Below the pieces are notes generated by a model. The model saw only the letters and a program-made list of their open reading frames with translations, was not told the origin of the DNA and made no database searches. Both the position numbers and the translations under genes were made by a program. A DNA stretch of 64,000 bases from Aliivibrio fischeri ATCC 7744 = JCM 18803 = DSM 507 (GTDB lineage Bacteria; Pseudomonadota; Gammaproteobacteria; Enterobacterales; Vibrionaceae). This document shows, in pieces, positions 17,514-26,710 of this stretch; the first letter of the stretch is position 1; each line of letters begins with the position of its first letter. Location of the stretch: assembly GCF_023983475.1 (NCBI RefSeq), contig NZ_CP092712.1:2480001-2544000 (forward strand). Reading direction: 5' to 3'.

Positions 17514-18044
17514 TTATTCTTGCGGTACCACTTTTCCGATATACGATAAGTTACGGTACTTCTGAGCATAATCAATACCCACACCAACAACAAATTCGTC
17601 AGGGATTGAAAAACCAATCCAATCAACATTGACTTCAACTTCACGACGAGAAGGTTTATCAAGTAATGTACAAATCGTAATTGAATTTGGTTCACGAATT
17701 GATAGGATCTCACAAACCTTACTTAACGTATTACCTGTATCAATAATATCTTCAACTAGAAGAACATCTTTACCTTTAATATCGTCATCTAAATCTTTTA
17801 AGATTCGTACATCACGAGTACTTTCCATATTGTTGCCGTAACTTGATGCTGTCATAAAGTCTACAGTCATTGGCACATCAATAGCTCGCGCTAAATCAGC
17901 CATGAATACGAATGAACCTCGTAATAAGCCAACCATTACTAATCCTTCAGAATCTTTATAGTGTTCTGAAATTTGTTGACCTAGTTCTTTTACACGTTGG
18001 TTGACCTCTTGCTCCGAGATCATTACCTCTACTGTATGTTTCAT
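17514..18044 (-). CDS. hpt: Hypoxanthine phosphoribosyltransferase
   Basis: Purine salvage enzyme converting hypoxanthine (and guanine) plus PRPP to the nucleotide. It has 176 residues, with the PRPP-binding signature [14 protein letters not shown] near 95-108 and the [14 protein letters not shown] segment. It is divergent from litR, from which it is separated by 374 bases. hpt next to the LuxR/HapR-type regulator gene is the usual arrangement in vibrios. Confidence 0.95.
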   Translation of the reverse strand: MKHTVEVMISEQEVNQRVKELGQQISEHYKDSEGLVMVGLLRGSFVFMADLARAIDVPMTVDFMTASSYGNNMESTRDVRILKDLDDDIKGKDVLLVEDIIDTGNTLSKVCEILSIREPNSITICTLLDKPSRREVEVNVDWIGFSIPDEFVVGVGIDYAQKYRNLSYIGKVVPQE

Positions 18045-18248
18045 ACTATCTCACTTATTCGTTGAACCTACTAAGAGTAGGATTAGACCTGCACAGTTTA
18101 CAGCAAAATAGAAAATGAAACGTGAGTAATTATAAAAGTTTTTCTCAACTGAGATTAAGAAAGAGCTGTTAACGCGTTTATAGTGACATAAAAAGATAAT
18201 CAACACTTGGCAATAACTACATTCAAAATGTAAACTTCACTTTCTATT

Positions 18249-18270
18249 TATTGCGTAAATATATGCAATA
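18249..18270. promoter_or_regulatory. Palindrome in the hpt-litR intergenic region, possible operator
   Basis: TATTGC (18249-18254) is repeated inverted as GCAATA (18265-18270) around ten AT-rich bases. LuxR/HapR-family proteins bind TTATTG...CAATAA-type palindromes and some autorepress, so LitR itself is a candidate ligand. The half-sites match only in part. The rest of 18045-18418 is AT-rich promoter and leader sequence with no gene. Confidence 0.35.
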
Positions 18271-18397
18271 TTGAAAAAAATTCTTTAAGTTCGTCATAAA
18301 TTTCATTGATCAGCTGAATAACTGTTGAATATATAAGCAGCCTTATGTAAAGTTATTGAGAATAATAATAATAAAACCCTATATAAAATAATAATTT

Positions 18398-18408
18398 GTT
18401 GGCAAGGA
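18398..18408 (+). promoter_or_regulatory. Predicted Qrr sRNA pairing site over the litR ribosome-binding site
   Basis: GTTGGC (18398-18403) is followed at once by AAGGA (18404-18408), the litR ribosome-binding site, ten bases before ATG 18419. Qrr sRNAs of vibrios carry a conserved GCCAAC within their target-pairing region. Pairing here would hide the ribosome-binding site, as known for luxR/hapR-type mRNAs. The site is inferred from complementarity only. Confidence 0.6.
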
Positions 18409-18418
18409 TATAAATATA

Positions 18419-19024
18419 ATGGATACAATCCAAAAAAGGCCTAGAACAAGGCTATCTCCAGAAAAGCGCAAAGAACAATTACTTGATATCGCAATTGAAG
18501 TATTTTCACAACGTGGCATCGGTCGCGGTGGTCATGCTGATATTGCAGAAATCGCTCAGGTCTCTGTCGCTACCGTGTTTAATTACTTCCCAACAAGAGA
18601 AGATCTTGTTGATGATGTATTAAATAAAGTTGAAAACGAATTTCACCAATTCATCAATAATTCAATTTCTCTTGATCTTGATGTTCGTTCTAACCTTAAT
18701 ACTCTTCTTCTGAATATCATTGACAGTGTTCAAACTGGTAATAAGTGGATCAAAGTATGGTTTGAATGGAGTACCTCTACTCGTGATGAAGTATGGCCTC
18801 TTTTCTTAAGTACTCACTCAAATACAAATCAAGTTATCAAAACTATGTTTGAAGAAGGTATTGAACGTAACGAAGTATGTAACGATCATACCCCTGAAAA
18901 CCTAACAAAAATGCTTCATGGTATTTGTTACTCTGTTTTCATTCAGGCTAACCGTAATAGTTCATCTGAAGAAATGGAAGAAACAGCAAATTGCTTCTTG
19001 AATATGTTGTGTATTTATAAATAG
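18419..19024 (+). CDS. litR: Quorum-sensing master regulator LitR (LuxR/HapR family)
   Basis: TetR-fold DNA-binding regulator of 201 residues. In Aliivibrio LitR activates luxR and controls luminescence, motility and colonisation traits at high cell density. The N-terminal helix-turn-helix (about 15-65) includes GGHADIAEIAQVSVATVFNYFPTREDLV, characteristic of the LuxR/HapR/SmcR group. The C-terminal ligand/dimer domain is complete. Expression is expected to be repressed through Qrr pairing to the leader. The stop overlaps the first of four 7-base repeats, and an IS3-family element begins 30 bases after it, oriented against litR. Confidence 0.95.
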   Translation: MDTIQKRPRTRLSPEKRKEQLLDIAIEVFSQRGIGRGGHADIAEIAQVSVATVFNYFPTREDLVDDVLNKVENEFHQFINNSISLDLDVRSNLNTLLLNIIDSVQTGNKWIKVWFEWSTSTRDEVWPLFLSTHSNTNQVIKTMFEEGIERNEVCNDHTPENLTKMLHGICYSVFIQANRNSSSEEMEETANCFLNMLCIYK

Positions 19025-19051
19025 ATTCAGGATTCAGGATTCAGGATTCAG
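19024..19051 (+). repeat. Four tandem copies of GATTCAG
   Basis: Perfect 7-base unit repeated four times from the last base of the litR stop. It ends at the first base of the GGA target duplication of the IS element. Copy number could vary by slippage, but it lies outside the coding frame. Confidence 0.9.
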
Positions 19052-19085
19052 GATGATATGACCCCTTAAAAGTAGACACGGGGTT

Positions 19086-19874
19086 TTAGTTACTTAACTC
19101 AAAATCTATGGGGCTCTTTCCTCCTAGAGTCCCATGCCTTCTTATCGGATTATAATAGCCATCGATATAAAGTCGACTTTGCATTGTCATCTCTTCTCTT
19201 GATAGTTGCCCTAAACAGCTTATCCATTCCTTTTTATACTGAGCAAAGAAACTCTCTGAACAAGCATTATCCCAACAGTTTCCTTTACGGGACATACTGA
19301 TTGTTATTCCTCTCTTGTACAACCAACGCATCGTCATCTCTGACGTATACTGAACTCCTTGGTCTGAATGAAACATCAATTGACTACCATCAGGTCTACG
19401 TCTTTCCCAAGCCTTCTTTAAACTACGAACTACAAGCTCTGCGTTGTTAATCCTACTCGTCGACCAACTGATGACCTTTCTTGAGTAAAGGTCTAATACA
19501 ACACATAAGTACTGCCAACCCTCACTACATCGGACCTGAGTAATGTCTGAAGTCCAAACCCTGTTTGGCTGTGATACTGAAAACTTTCGGTCCAGTAAAT
19601 TAAAAGCTGGAAAGCCTAATTTCTGCTTAGGCGCACACCCATGCCTCTTCTTACTCGCTCTGGAACGATAACCAAGACTTTGAAGCAGACGTTGGATCCG
19701 TTTCTTATTACAAATAAAACCATAAGAGATAGCGGCTTCATAGAGTTTTCTATAGCCAGGGACACAGTGTTGACGTTCGCTTTCGTCTTTTAAAAAACAC
19801 TTCAATTCAGCGTTATATCTATCGCGAAGCGTAGGCTCTCTATTTAACCACTTATAATACCCTGAAGTGGACAC
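19086..19874 (-). CDS. IS3-family transposase OrfB (DDE integrase domain)
   Basis: Catalytic half of the transposase. It has the HTH_21-like start, then the rve domain with the DDE residues in TSDITQVRC, HSDQGVQYTS and NACSESFFAQYKKEW. The GTG at 19874 is only a nominal start. The same frame is open upstream to the A6G site at 19982-19976, so OrfB is expected to be made as an OrfAB fusion by -1 frameshifting from orfA. The frame is uninterrupted to the stop seven bases inside the left inverted repeat. Confidence 0.93.
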   Translation of the reverse strand: MSTSGYYKWLNREPTLRDRYNAELKCFLKDESERQHCVPGYRKLYEAAISYGFICNKKRIQRLLQSLGYRSRASKKRHGCAPKQKLGFPAFNLLDRKFSVSQPNRVWTSDITQVRCSEGWQYLCVVLDLYSRKVISWSTSRINNAELVVRSLKKAWERRRPDGSQLMFHSDQGVQYTSEMTMRWLYKRGITISMSRKGNCWDNACSESFFAQYKKEWISCLGQLSREEMTMQSRLYIDGYYNPIRRHGTLGGKSPIDFELSN

Positions 19875-19942
19875 ATCAAGATAGCGACAAAGTTTTACTA
19901 CCGGCCTTACTGGGCTTGAGTACTTGGAAATAAACTCAAATC

Positions 19943-20257
19943 TTATTCTCTTCGTCTTTCGAAGTAGGCCGTCGCCTTTTTTAAGATATCGTTCTCCAAC
20001 TCCGCATCTGCTAAGCGTTTTTTAAGTTCGACAACCTCACGCTCTAGTTCTTTTAGCGATTTTTCAGGGCCTTTATTAGGAATGGGCGCTACTGTGTGTT
20101 TTTTAGATGTCATCTGGCTTCTCCATTTTACCAATAGCTGAGGAGCGATCCCAATAGAGATCGCCACTGATTTTACTGTATCTGGAGAGTCTAATGACTG
20201 TTGAACTGCGTTTCTTTTGAACTCATTAGAAAACTTTCGTTGTGATTTGATTTTCAT
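19943..20257 (-). CDS. IS3-family OrfA (helix-turn-helix, leucine zipper)
   Basis: DNA-binding half of the transposase, 104 residues from ATG 20257 (GAGG upstream; a GTG at 20287 would extend into the terminal repeat and is less likely). It has an HTH segment (KFSNEFKRNAVQQSL...VKSVAISIGIAPQLLVKWR) and a C-terminal leucine-zipper helix (LKELEREVVELKKRLADAEL). The codons TTA AAA AAG at the 3' part contain the A6G slippery sequence used to enter the orfB frame. Confidence 0.92.
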   Translation of the reverse strand: MKIKSQRKFSNEFKRNAVQQSLDSPDTVKSVAISIGIAPQLLVKWRSQMTSKKHTVAPIPNKGPEKSLKELEREVVELKKRLADAELENDILKKATAYFERRRE

Positions 20258-20318
20258 GTCACTCAATCCTCGTGATCGAGTGTCCACTTTATTGGGGTCA
20301 AATCAGGAAATGATAATA

Positions 20319-20353
20319 ATAAAAAACCGCTGATTTCTCAGCGGTTTTTTTAT
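20319..20353. terminator. Bidirectional terminator, originally shared by litR and lpd
   Basis: AAAAAACCGCTGA (20321-20333) pairs perfectly with TCAGCGGTTTTTT (20338-20350), giving a T run on both strands. It follows the lpd stop on minus. Without the IS it would lie about 45 bases after litR, so it was probably also the litR terminator. Confidence 0.88.
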
Positions 20354-20374
20354 GTCTTAACAAATGCGTCAGAA

Positions 20375-21802
20375 TTATTTTTTCTTTTTAACTGCTTTTT
20401 TGTTTGGAAGGTCAGTGATTGAACCTTCAAATACTTCCGCAGCTAGACCCACAGATTCATGTAGAGTTGGGTGAGCGTGGATAGTAAGAGCGATATCTTC
20501 TGCATCACAACCCATTTCGATTGCTAGGCCGATTTCACCAAGAAGTTCACCACCGTTTGTACCAACGATAGCACCACCAATTACACGGTGAGTTTCTTTA
20601 TCAAAGATAAGCTTAGTCATACCATCAGCACAATCAGATGCGATTGCACGACCTGATGCAGCCCATGGGAAAGTAGCAACTTCAAAGTTTAGGCCTTCTT
20701 CTTTTGCTTCTTTCTCTGTTTTACCAACCCAAGCAACTTCTGGCTCAGTGTAAGCAATTGAAGGAATTACTTTAGGATCGAAGTAGTGCTTCTTACCAGA
20801 AATAACTTCAGCCGCTACGTGACCTTCATGCACACCTTTGTGAGCAAGCATTGGTTGACCAACAACATCACCGATCGCATGAATGTGAGCAACGTTAGTA
20901 CGCATTTGCTTATCAACATTGATGAAACCACGCTCATCAACTTCGATACCTGCTTTTTCAGCATCGATAAGTTTACCGTTTGGTACACGACCGATAGCAA
21001 CAAGAACCGCATCGTAACGCTCAGCTTCAGCTGGTGCTTTTTTGCCTTCCATTGAAACGTAGATACCGTCTTCTTTTGCTTCAACAGCTGTTACTTTTGT
21101 CTCAAGCATTAGCTTGAATTTGTCTTTAATGCGTTTTGTGTACACTTTAACGATGTCTTTATCCGCTGCAGGGATAACTTGATCAAACATCTCAACCACT
21201 TCAACTTTAGAGCCTAAAGAGTGGTAAACCGTACCCATTTCAAGACCGATGATACCACCGCCCATAATCAGTAATTTTTCTGGTACTTCTTTTAGTTCTA
21301 GCGCATCAGTTGAATCCCAAATACGTGGGTCTTCATGCGGAATGAACGGAAGTTTAATCGGACGAGAACCAGCTGCAATGATAGCGTTATCAAAAGTAAC
21401 TGTTGTGTTTTCTTCGCCTTCAACTTCGATTGTGTTAGGGCCTGTAAATTTACCGTAGCCATTTACTACAGTAACGTTACGCATCTTAGCCATACCACCA
21501 AGGCCGCCAGTCAGTTGAGTTACAACTTTATCTTTCCAGATACGGATCTTGTTAATATCAGTTTGTGGTTCACCAAAAACAACACCGTGTTCAGCCATTG
21601 CTTTTGCTTCTTCGATTACTTTAGATACGTGAAGAAGAGCTTTCGATGGAATACAACCCACGTTTAAACATACACCACCAAGAGTGCTGTAACGCTCGAT
21701 TAATACTGTTTCTAGACCTAAATCTGCGCAACGGAAAGCAGCAGAGTAACCAGCAGGACCTGAACCAAGTACAACTACTTGGGCTTTAACTTGTTTGCTC
21801 AT
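20375..21802 (-). CDS. lpd: Dihydrolipoyl dehydrogenase (E3)
   Basis: Flavoenzyme that reoxidises lipoyl groups of the pyruvate and 2-oxoglutarate dehydrogenase complexes. The 475 residues include an FAD-binding GSGPAGYSAA, redox-active C45/C50 in CLNVGC, an NAD-binding GGGIIGLEMG and the catalytic HAHPTLHE near the C-terminus. It is third in the pdh cluster, 275 bases after aceF. The gap holds a hairpin (22029-22056) and probably an extra promoter, so E3 can be made for other complexes. Confidence 0.97.
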   Translation of the reverse strand: MSKQVKAQVVVLGSGPAGYSAAFRCADLGLETVLIERYSTLGGVCLNVGCIPSKALLHVSKVIEEAKAMAEHGVVFGEPQTDINKIRIWKDKVVTQLTGGLGGMAKMRNVTVVNGYGKFTGPNTIEVEGEENTTVTFDNAIIAAGSRPIKLPFIPHEDPRIWDSTDALELKEVPEKLLIMGGGIIGLEMGTVYHSLGSKVEVVEMFDQVIPAADKDIVKVYTKRIKDKFKLMLETKVTAVEAKEDGIYVSMEGKKAPAEAERYDAVLVAIGRVPNGKLIDAEKAGIEVDERGFINVDKQMRTNVAHIHAIGDVVGQPMLAHKGVHEGHVAAEVISGKKHYFDPKVIPSIAYTEPEVAWVGKTEKEAKEEGLNFEVATFPWAASGRAIASDCADGMTKLIFDKETHRVIGGAIVGTNGGELLGEIGLAIEMGCDAEDIALTIHAHPTLHESVGLAAEVFEGSITDLPNKKAVKKKK

Positions 21803-22028
21803 TTTGACCTCGTTATAGTCATTTCCCTAACAGGCTGACAGATGTTCTATTATTGTTTTCAAACCGCATTCATTTTACATATATGTTAACAGTGTGAAAG
21901 CAAGTTGGGGTTAGCCTGTGAGCTAGACAACAATTCACATTCAGCATGCTCCTTTTGGAACATTAAAAAAAACTGCAAATTGCTTTAAAAAATATAATGT
22001 AAGGAATAAATCCTTAAGCTTATTAAGC

Positions 22029-22056
22029 AATAAGGTGACCTATTAGCCACCTTATT
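22029..22056 (-). terminator. Hairpin between aceF and lpd
   Basis: AATAAGGTG (22029-22037) pairs with CACCTTATT across a ten-base loop. No strong T run follows on minus, so it may be a partial terminator or processing site. The rest of 21803-22077 shows no gene. Confidence 0.45.
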
Positions 22057-22077
22057 GTTTGTTTCAATAACCGCTAA

Positions 22078-23964
22078 TTACAGTACTAGACGACGAATGT
22101 CTGATAATGCACTGTTTAAGAAAGTAATGAAACGAGCACCCTCTGCGCCATCGATAACACGGTGGTCATAAGACAGAGACAGTGGAAGCTGTAGACGCGG
22201 AGCGAACTCTTTGCCATTCCATACTGGTTTAATCTCAGACTTAGAAACACCTAGGATACCAACTTCTGGTGCATTTACGATTGGTGTAAATGCAGTACCA
22301 CCGATACCACCAAGGCTTGAGATTGTGAAACAACCGCCTTGCATATCAGAAGCGGTTAGTTTACCAGCACGTGCTTTCTTAGAAACAGCCATTAGCTCTT
22401 CAGATAGCTCGTAAATACCTTTTTTGTTCACGTCTTTAAATACAGGAACTACTAGGCCATTTGGCGTATCAACTGCGATACCTACGTTTACATACTTCTT
22501 AAGAATGATGCTTTCGCCATCTTCAGATAGAGAAGAGTTAAACGCTGGGAACGCTTCAAGTGCTTTAGCAACTGCTTTCATAATGAATACAAGTGGCGTG
22601 ATCTTCATGCCTGTATCATTTTTAGCTTCGATTGCATTTTGCTCTTTACGGAATGCTTCTAGCTCAGTGATGTCTGCGTTATCCCACTGTGTAACGTGAG
22701 GGATCATTACCCAGTTACGGTGTAGGTTTGCACCAGAAATCTTCTTGATCTTAGAAAGTTTCTGAACTTCTGTTTCACCAAACTTGCTGAAATCAACTTT
22801 TGGCCAAGGAAGTAAACCAAGCGCTGAACCGTCACCACCTTTACCTGATGCAGCTGCACCAGACTCAAGGCGTTTAAGTGCATCTTTCACGAAACCTTGA
22901 ACGTCTTCTTTAAGGATACGGTTCTTACGGCCAGTACCTTTAACTTTCGCTAGGTTTACACCAAATTCACGAGCAAGACGACGTACAACTGGAGACGCAT
23001 GGGCGTAATCGTTGTTCGCTTCAAATTCACCTGTTGATGCAGGAGCAGAAGCTGCTGCAACTGGTGCCGCTGCAGGAGCTGCTTGTGCAACTGGAGCTGC
23101 CGCCGCTTGAGGAGCCGCTGGTGCCGCACCTTCAACAACAAATGTCATGATTAAAGAGCCAGTCGATACTTTATCGCCTGCAGCAATCTTAATTTCTTTT
23201 ACTGTACCAGCAAATGGTGCAGGAACTTCCATTGATGCTTTGTCGCCTTCAACAGTAATTAAAGATTGCTCTTCTTCTACTGTATCACCAACGGCAACCA
23301 TGATTTCAGTTACTTCTACTTCATCACCGCCGATATCTGGAACGTTCACTTCTTTCTCTGCAGATGCCGCAGGAGCTGCTGCAACTGGCGCTGCCGCTTC
23401 AACTGCTGGTGCAGTTGGTGCTGAACCTGCAACTTCAAAGATCATCACTAGAGAACCAGTTGATACTGAATCACCAGAAGCAATTTTGATTTCTTTTACC
23501 GTGCCTGCAAATGGAGCTGGAACTTCCATAGATGCTTTGTCGCCTTCAACAGTTAAAAGAGATTGCTCTTCTTCTACTGTATCGCCAACTGCAACCATGA
23601 TTTCAGTTACTTCAACTTCATCACCACCGATATCAGGAACGTGAACTTCTTTAAGCTCTGCAACTGATGCTGCAGCAGGAGCAGCAACTGGTGCCGCTTC
23701 AACTGCTGGAGCAGCAGGTGCTTCTGCCGCACCCTCTGCTTCAAAGATCATAATAAGAGAACCCGTTGTTACTGAATCACCTTCAGCAATTTTGATCTCT
23801 TTAACGATACCCGCTTGAGACGCAGGAACTTCCATAGAAGCTTTATCGCCTTCAACAGTGATCAGTGACTGCTCTTCTTCAACTCGGTCACCGACCTTAA
23901 CTAGAATCTCAGTTACTTCAACCTCATCTGCACCGATGTCAGGTACATTAATTTCGATTGTCAT
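22078..23964 (-). CDS. aceF: Pyruvate dehydrogenase E2, three lipoyl domains
   Basis: Dihydrolipoyl acetyltransferase core of the pyruvate dehydrogenase complex. The 628 residues hold three lipoyl domains (about 1-80, 108-185, 207-285), each with the lipoylated Lys in [11 protein letters not shown]. They are joined by Ala/Pro-rich linkers. A peripheral subunit-binding domain ([17 protein letters not shown]) and the catalytic domain with [10 protein letters not shown] near the end follow. Lipoyl domains 2 and 3 are nearly identical even at DNA level. It lies 27 bases after aceE. Confidence 0.97.
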   Translation of the reverse strand: MTIEINVPDIGADEVEVTEILVKVGDRVEEEQSLITVEGDKASMEVPASQAGIVKEIKIAEGDSVTTGSLIMIFEAEGAAEAPAAPAVEAAPVAAPAAASVAELKEVHVPDIGGDEVEVTEIMVAVGDTVEEEQSLLTVEGDKASMEVPAPFAGTVKEIKIASGDSVSTGSLVMIFEVAGSAPTAPAVEAAAPVAAAPAASAEKEVNVPDIGGDEVEVTEIMVAVGDTVEEEQSLITVEGDKASMEVPAPFAGTVKEIKIAAGDKVSTGSLIMTFVVEGAAPAAPQAAAAPVAQAAPAAAPVAAASAPASTGEFEANNDYAHASPVVRRLAREFGVNLAKVKGTGRKNRILKEDVQGFVKDALKRLESGAAASGKGGDGSALGLLPWPKVDFSKFGETEVQKLSKIKKISGANLHRNWVMIPHVTQWDNADITELEAFRKEQNAIEAKNDTGMKITPLVFIMKAVAKALEAFPAFNSSLSEDGESIILKKYVNVGIAVDTPNGLVVPVFKDVNKKGIYELSEELMAVSKKARAGKLTASDMQGGCFTISSLGGIGGTAFTPIVNAPEVGILGVSKSEIKPVWNGKEFAPRLQLPLSLSYDHRVIDGAEGARFITFLNSALSDIRRLVL

Positions 23965-23991
23965 TGTTTGTTTCCTTAATTAATGGAAGTC

Positions 23992-26655
23992 TTATGCGTA
24001 TTGCGGGTTAGTTTTTTCTGTGTCGATATTGAATTTAGCAATTGCTTCTGTAACAACAGATTTCTCAATATCACCACGTTTCACTAATTCAGTTAGAGCA
24101 GCAACAACTACGTAGCCTGCGTTAACTTCGAAGTGACGACGTAGGTTCTCACGGCTGTCTGAACGACCAAAACCATCAGTACCAAGTACTTTATAAGATT
24201 CAGTTGGCATGTACGCACGTACTTGTTCAGCGTAGTTCTTCATGTAATCAGTCGCAGCGATTGCTGGTTCGTTACCAAGAACCGTTGTGATGTACGGTAC
24301 TTTCGCTTCTGCTTCTGGGTGTAGCATGTTGTAACGCTCTGCATCTTGACCATCACGAGTTAGCTCGTTGAAAGACGTTACAGAGAAGATATCAGATGCT
24401 ACGCCGTACTCTTCACTTAGAATTTGTGCTGCTTTACGCACTTCATTCATGATAGTACCAGAGCTCATTAACTGAACTTTGCCTTTAGCACCAGCGTGAG
24501 ATTCAAGCTTGTAGATACCTTTACGGATGCCTTCTTCAGCGCCTTCTGGCATTGCTGGCATTGCGTAGTTTTCATTCATTACTGTTAGGTAGTAGTAAAT
24601 GTTTTCTTGGTTCTCACCATACATACGACGGATACCGTCTTGCATGATTACCGCTAGCTCGTAAGCAAACGTTGGGTCGTAAGAGATACAGTTAGGAACT
24701 GTGTTTGCCATAATGTGTGAATGGCCGTCTTCGTGCTGTAGACCTTCACCATTTAGCGTTGTACGACCAGCTGTTGCACCTAATAGGAAACCACGAGCTT
24801 GTTGGTCACCTGCTAACCATGCCATGTCACCAATACGTTGGAAACCGAACATTGAGTAGTAGATGTAGAATGGGATCATTGGTAGATCGTTTGTGCTGTA
24901 AGAAGTCGCAGCAGCAACCCAAGATGCCATTGAACCTAATTCATTGATACCTTCTTGAAGAACTTGGCCTGAAGTAGCTTCTTTGTAGTAAGAAACAATG
25001 CCTTTATCTTCAGGAGTATATTCTTGACCGTGTGGGTTGTAGATACCAATCTGACGGAACAGACCTTCCATACCGAATGTACGAGCTTCATCACAGATAA
25101 TAGGAACAATGTTTTTACCGATGTTCTTATTTTTAAGTAGGATGTTTAACGTACGAACGTAAGCCATCGTTGTAGAGATGTCACGCTTTTGCTCACCTAG
25201 TAGAGGTGCAAATTCTTCAAGCTCAGGAACTTTAAATTCTTGAGTGAATTTAGGTAGACGCTTAGGCGTGTAACCTTGTAGCGCTTTACGACGAGCGTGT
25301 AGGTATTCGTATTCAGCAGAACCTTCTTCCAGTTTCAAGTAAGGTAGTTCAGCTACTTTCTCGTCAGAAAGAATGTCTTGTAGACCTAGACGATCACGTA
25401 GGTATTGTACGTGAGTCATGTCCATTTTCTTAACACCGTGTGCGATGTTTTTGCCTTCTGCAGCATCACCCATGCCGTAACCTTTAACTGTTTTAGCTAG
25501 GATTACTGTTGGTTTACCACCTGTTTCTTTTGCATTATTAAATGCAGCAAACAGTTTAGAAGAATCGTGACCACCACGCTTCAATTCGAAGATTTGGTCA
25601 TCAGTCATATCTGCAACTAGTGCAGCTGTTTCAGGGTACTTACCAAAGAAGTGCTCACGTACGTATGCGCCATCTTTAGATTTAAATGTTTGGTAATCGC
25701 CATCGATAGTTTCATTCATAAGCTGAAGAAGCTTACCAGTTGTATCTTTAGCTAGTAGAGCATCCCAGTTGTTGCCCCAGATAACTTTAACAACGTTCCA
25801 ACCAGCACCTTTGAATAGACCTTCAAGCTCTTGAATGATCTTACCATTACCCATAACAGGGCCATCTAGACGCTGTAGGTTACAGTTGATTAGGAAACAT
25901 AGGTTGTCTAGTTTTTCACGTGCAGCGAAAGAAATCGCACCACGTGATTCTGGCTCATCCATCTCACCGTCGCCTAGGAAAGCGTATACACGTTGAGCTG
26001 AAGTATCTTTAAGACCACGGCCTTCAAGGTACTTAAGGAAACGTGCTTGGTAGATAGCAGAAATTGGACCAAGACCCATAGATACTGTAGGGAACTGCCA
26101 GAACTCAGGCATTAATTTAGGGTGTGGGTATGAAGGAATACCTTTGCCATCTACTTCTTGACGGAAATTATCTAGCTGCTCTTCAGTTAGACGGCCTTCA
26201 ACGAATGCACGAGAGTAGATACCTGGAGAGATATGACCTTGGTAATAAACTAAATCACCGCCATCTTTCTCGTTAGGAGCACGGAAGAAGTGGTTGAAAC
26301 ATACTTCGTAGAATGCAGCTGCAGATTGGTAAGAAGCCATGTGGCCACCTAGATCCAAATCTTTCTTCGAAGCACGTAGAACGATCATGATTGCGTTCCA
26401 ACGAATAATTGAACGGATACGACGTTCAAGAGTAACATCACCTGGGTAAGCAGGCTCTTGTGCCGCTGGGATGGTATTGATGTAGTTGGTATTAATACCT
26501 GTTGGCATATCAACGCCATCTAAACGAGCTTTATCAAGAACTTGCTCTAATAGATACTGGGCGCGTTCAACACCTTCTTCACGTACAACAGACTCAAGAG
26601 CTTCTAACCAATCCTGAGTTTCTAGTGCATCAACGTCATGCTTCATGTCAGACAT
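23992..26655 (-). CDS. aceE: Pyruvate dehydrogenase E1
   Basis: Homodimeric, thiamine-diphosphate-dependent decarboxylase of the complex. It makes hydroxyethyl-ThDP from pyruvate and acetylates the E2 lipoyl groups. The 887 residues equal the E. coli length. The ThDP/Mg motif is FLGDGEMDEPESRGA...NCNLQRLDGP, and the N-terminal E2-binding region is present. It is preceded by pdhR with 55 bases between, in the order pdhR-aceE-aceF-lpd. Confidence 0.98.
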   Translation of the reverse strand: MSDMKHDVDALETQDWLEALESVVREEGVERAQYLLEQVLDKARLDGVDMPTGINTNYINTIPAAQEPAYPGDVTLERRIRSIIRWNAIMIVLRASKKDLDLGGHMASYQSAAAFYEVCFNHFFRAPNEKDGGDLVYYQGHISPGIYSRAFVEGRLTEEQLDNFRQEVDGKGIPSYPHPKLMPEFWQFPTVSMGLGPISAIYQARFLKYLEGRGLKDTSAQRVYAFLGDGEMDEPESRGAISFAAREKLDNLCFLINCNLQRLDGPVMGNGKIIQELEGLFKGAGWNVVKVIWGNNWDALLAKDTTGKLLQLMNETIDGDYQTFKSKDGAYVREHFFGKYPETAALVADMTDDQIFELKRGGHDSSKLFAAFNNAKETGGKPTVILAKTVKGYGMGDAAEGKNIAHGVKKMDMTHVQYLRDRLGLQDILSDEKVAELPYLKLEEGSAEYEYLHARRKALQGYTPKRLPKFTQEFKVPELEEFAPLLGEQKRDISTTMAYVRTLNILLKNKNIGKNIVPIICDEARTFGMEGLFRQIGIYNPHGQEYTPEDKGIVSYYKEATSGQVLQEGINELGSMASWVAAATSYSTNDLPMIPFYIYYSMFGFQRIGDMAWLAGDQQARGFLLGATAGRTTLNGEGLQHEDGHSHIMANTVPNCISYDPTFAYELAVIMQDGIRRMYGENQENIYYYLTVMNENYAMPAMPEGAEEGIRKGIYKLESHAGAKGKVQLMSSGTIMNEVRKAAQILSEEYGVASDIFSVTSFNELTRDGQDAERYNMLHPEAEAKVPYITTVLGNEPAIAATDYMKNYAEQVRAYMPTESYKVLGTDGFGRSDSRENLRRHFEVNAGYVVVAALTELVKRGDIEKSVVTEAIAKFNIDTEKTNPQYA

Positions 26656-26710
26656 GCGAGCTATCCTTTTATTTGTTGGTTCAAATAGGGTATCAACGAT
26701 ATTCTCTTAC

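Larger units (their letters stand above)
19054..20305 (-). mobile_element. Complete IS3-family insertion sequence (1252 bp)
   Basis: Ends are 26-base inverted repeats with 21 matches: 19054-19079 begins TGATATGACCCC and the complement of 20280-20305 begins TGATTTGACCCC. Both termini are TG...CA. The trinucleotide GGA flanks both sides (19051-19053 and 20306-20308), a 3-bp target duplication typical of IS3. Inside are orfA and orfB on minus with an A6G slippery site and an intact DDE transposase, so the element looks active. I do not assign an ISfinder name. Confidence 0.93.

Noticed and set aside
23147..23644. Open frame of 165 codons antisense to aceF
   Set aside because: It is the reverse of two repeated lipoyl-domain segments. 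The Ser/Thr/Pro-rich composition follows from the codon use of aceF; no family is recognised.
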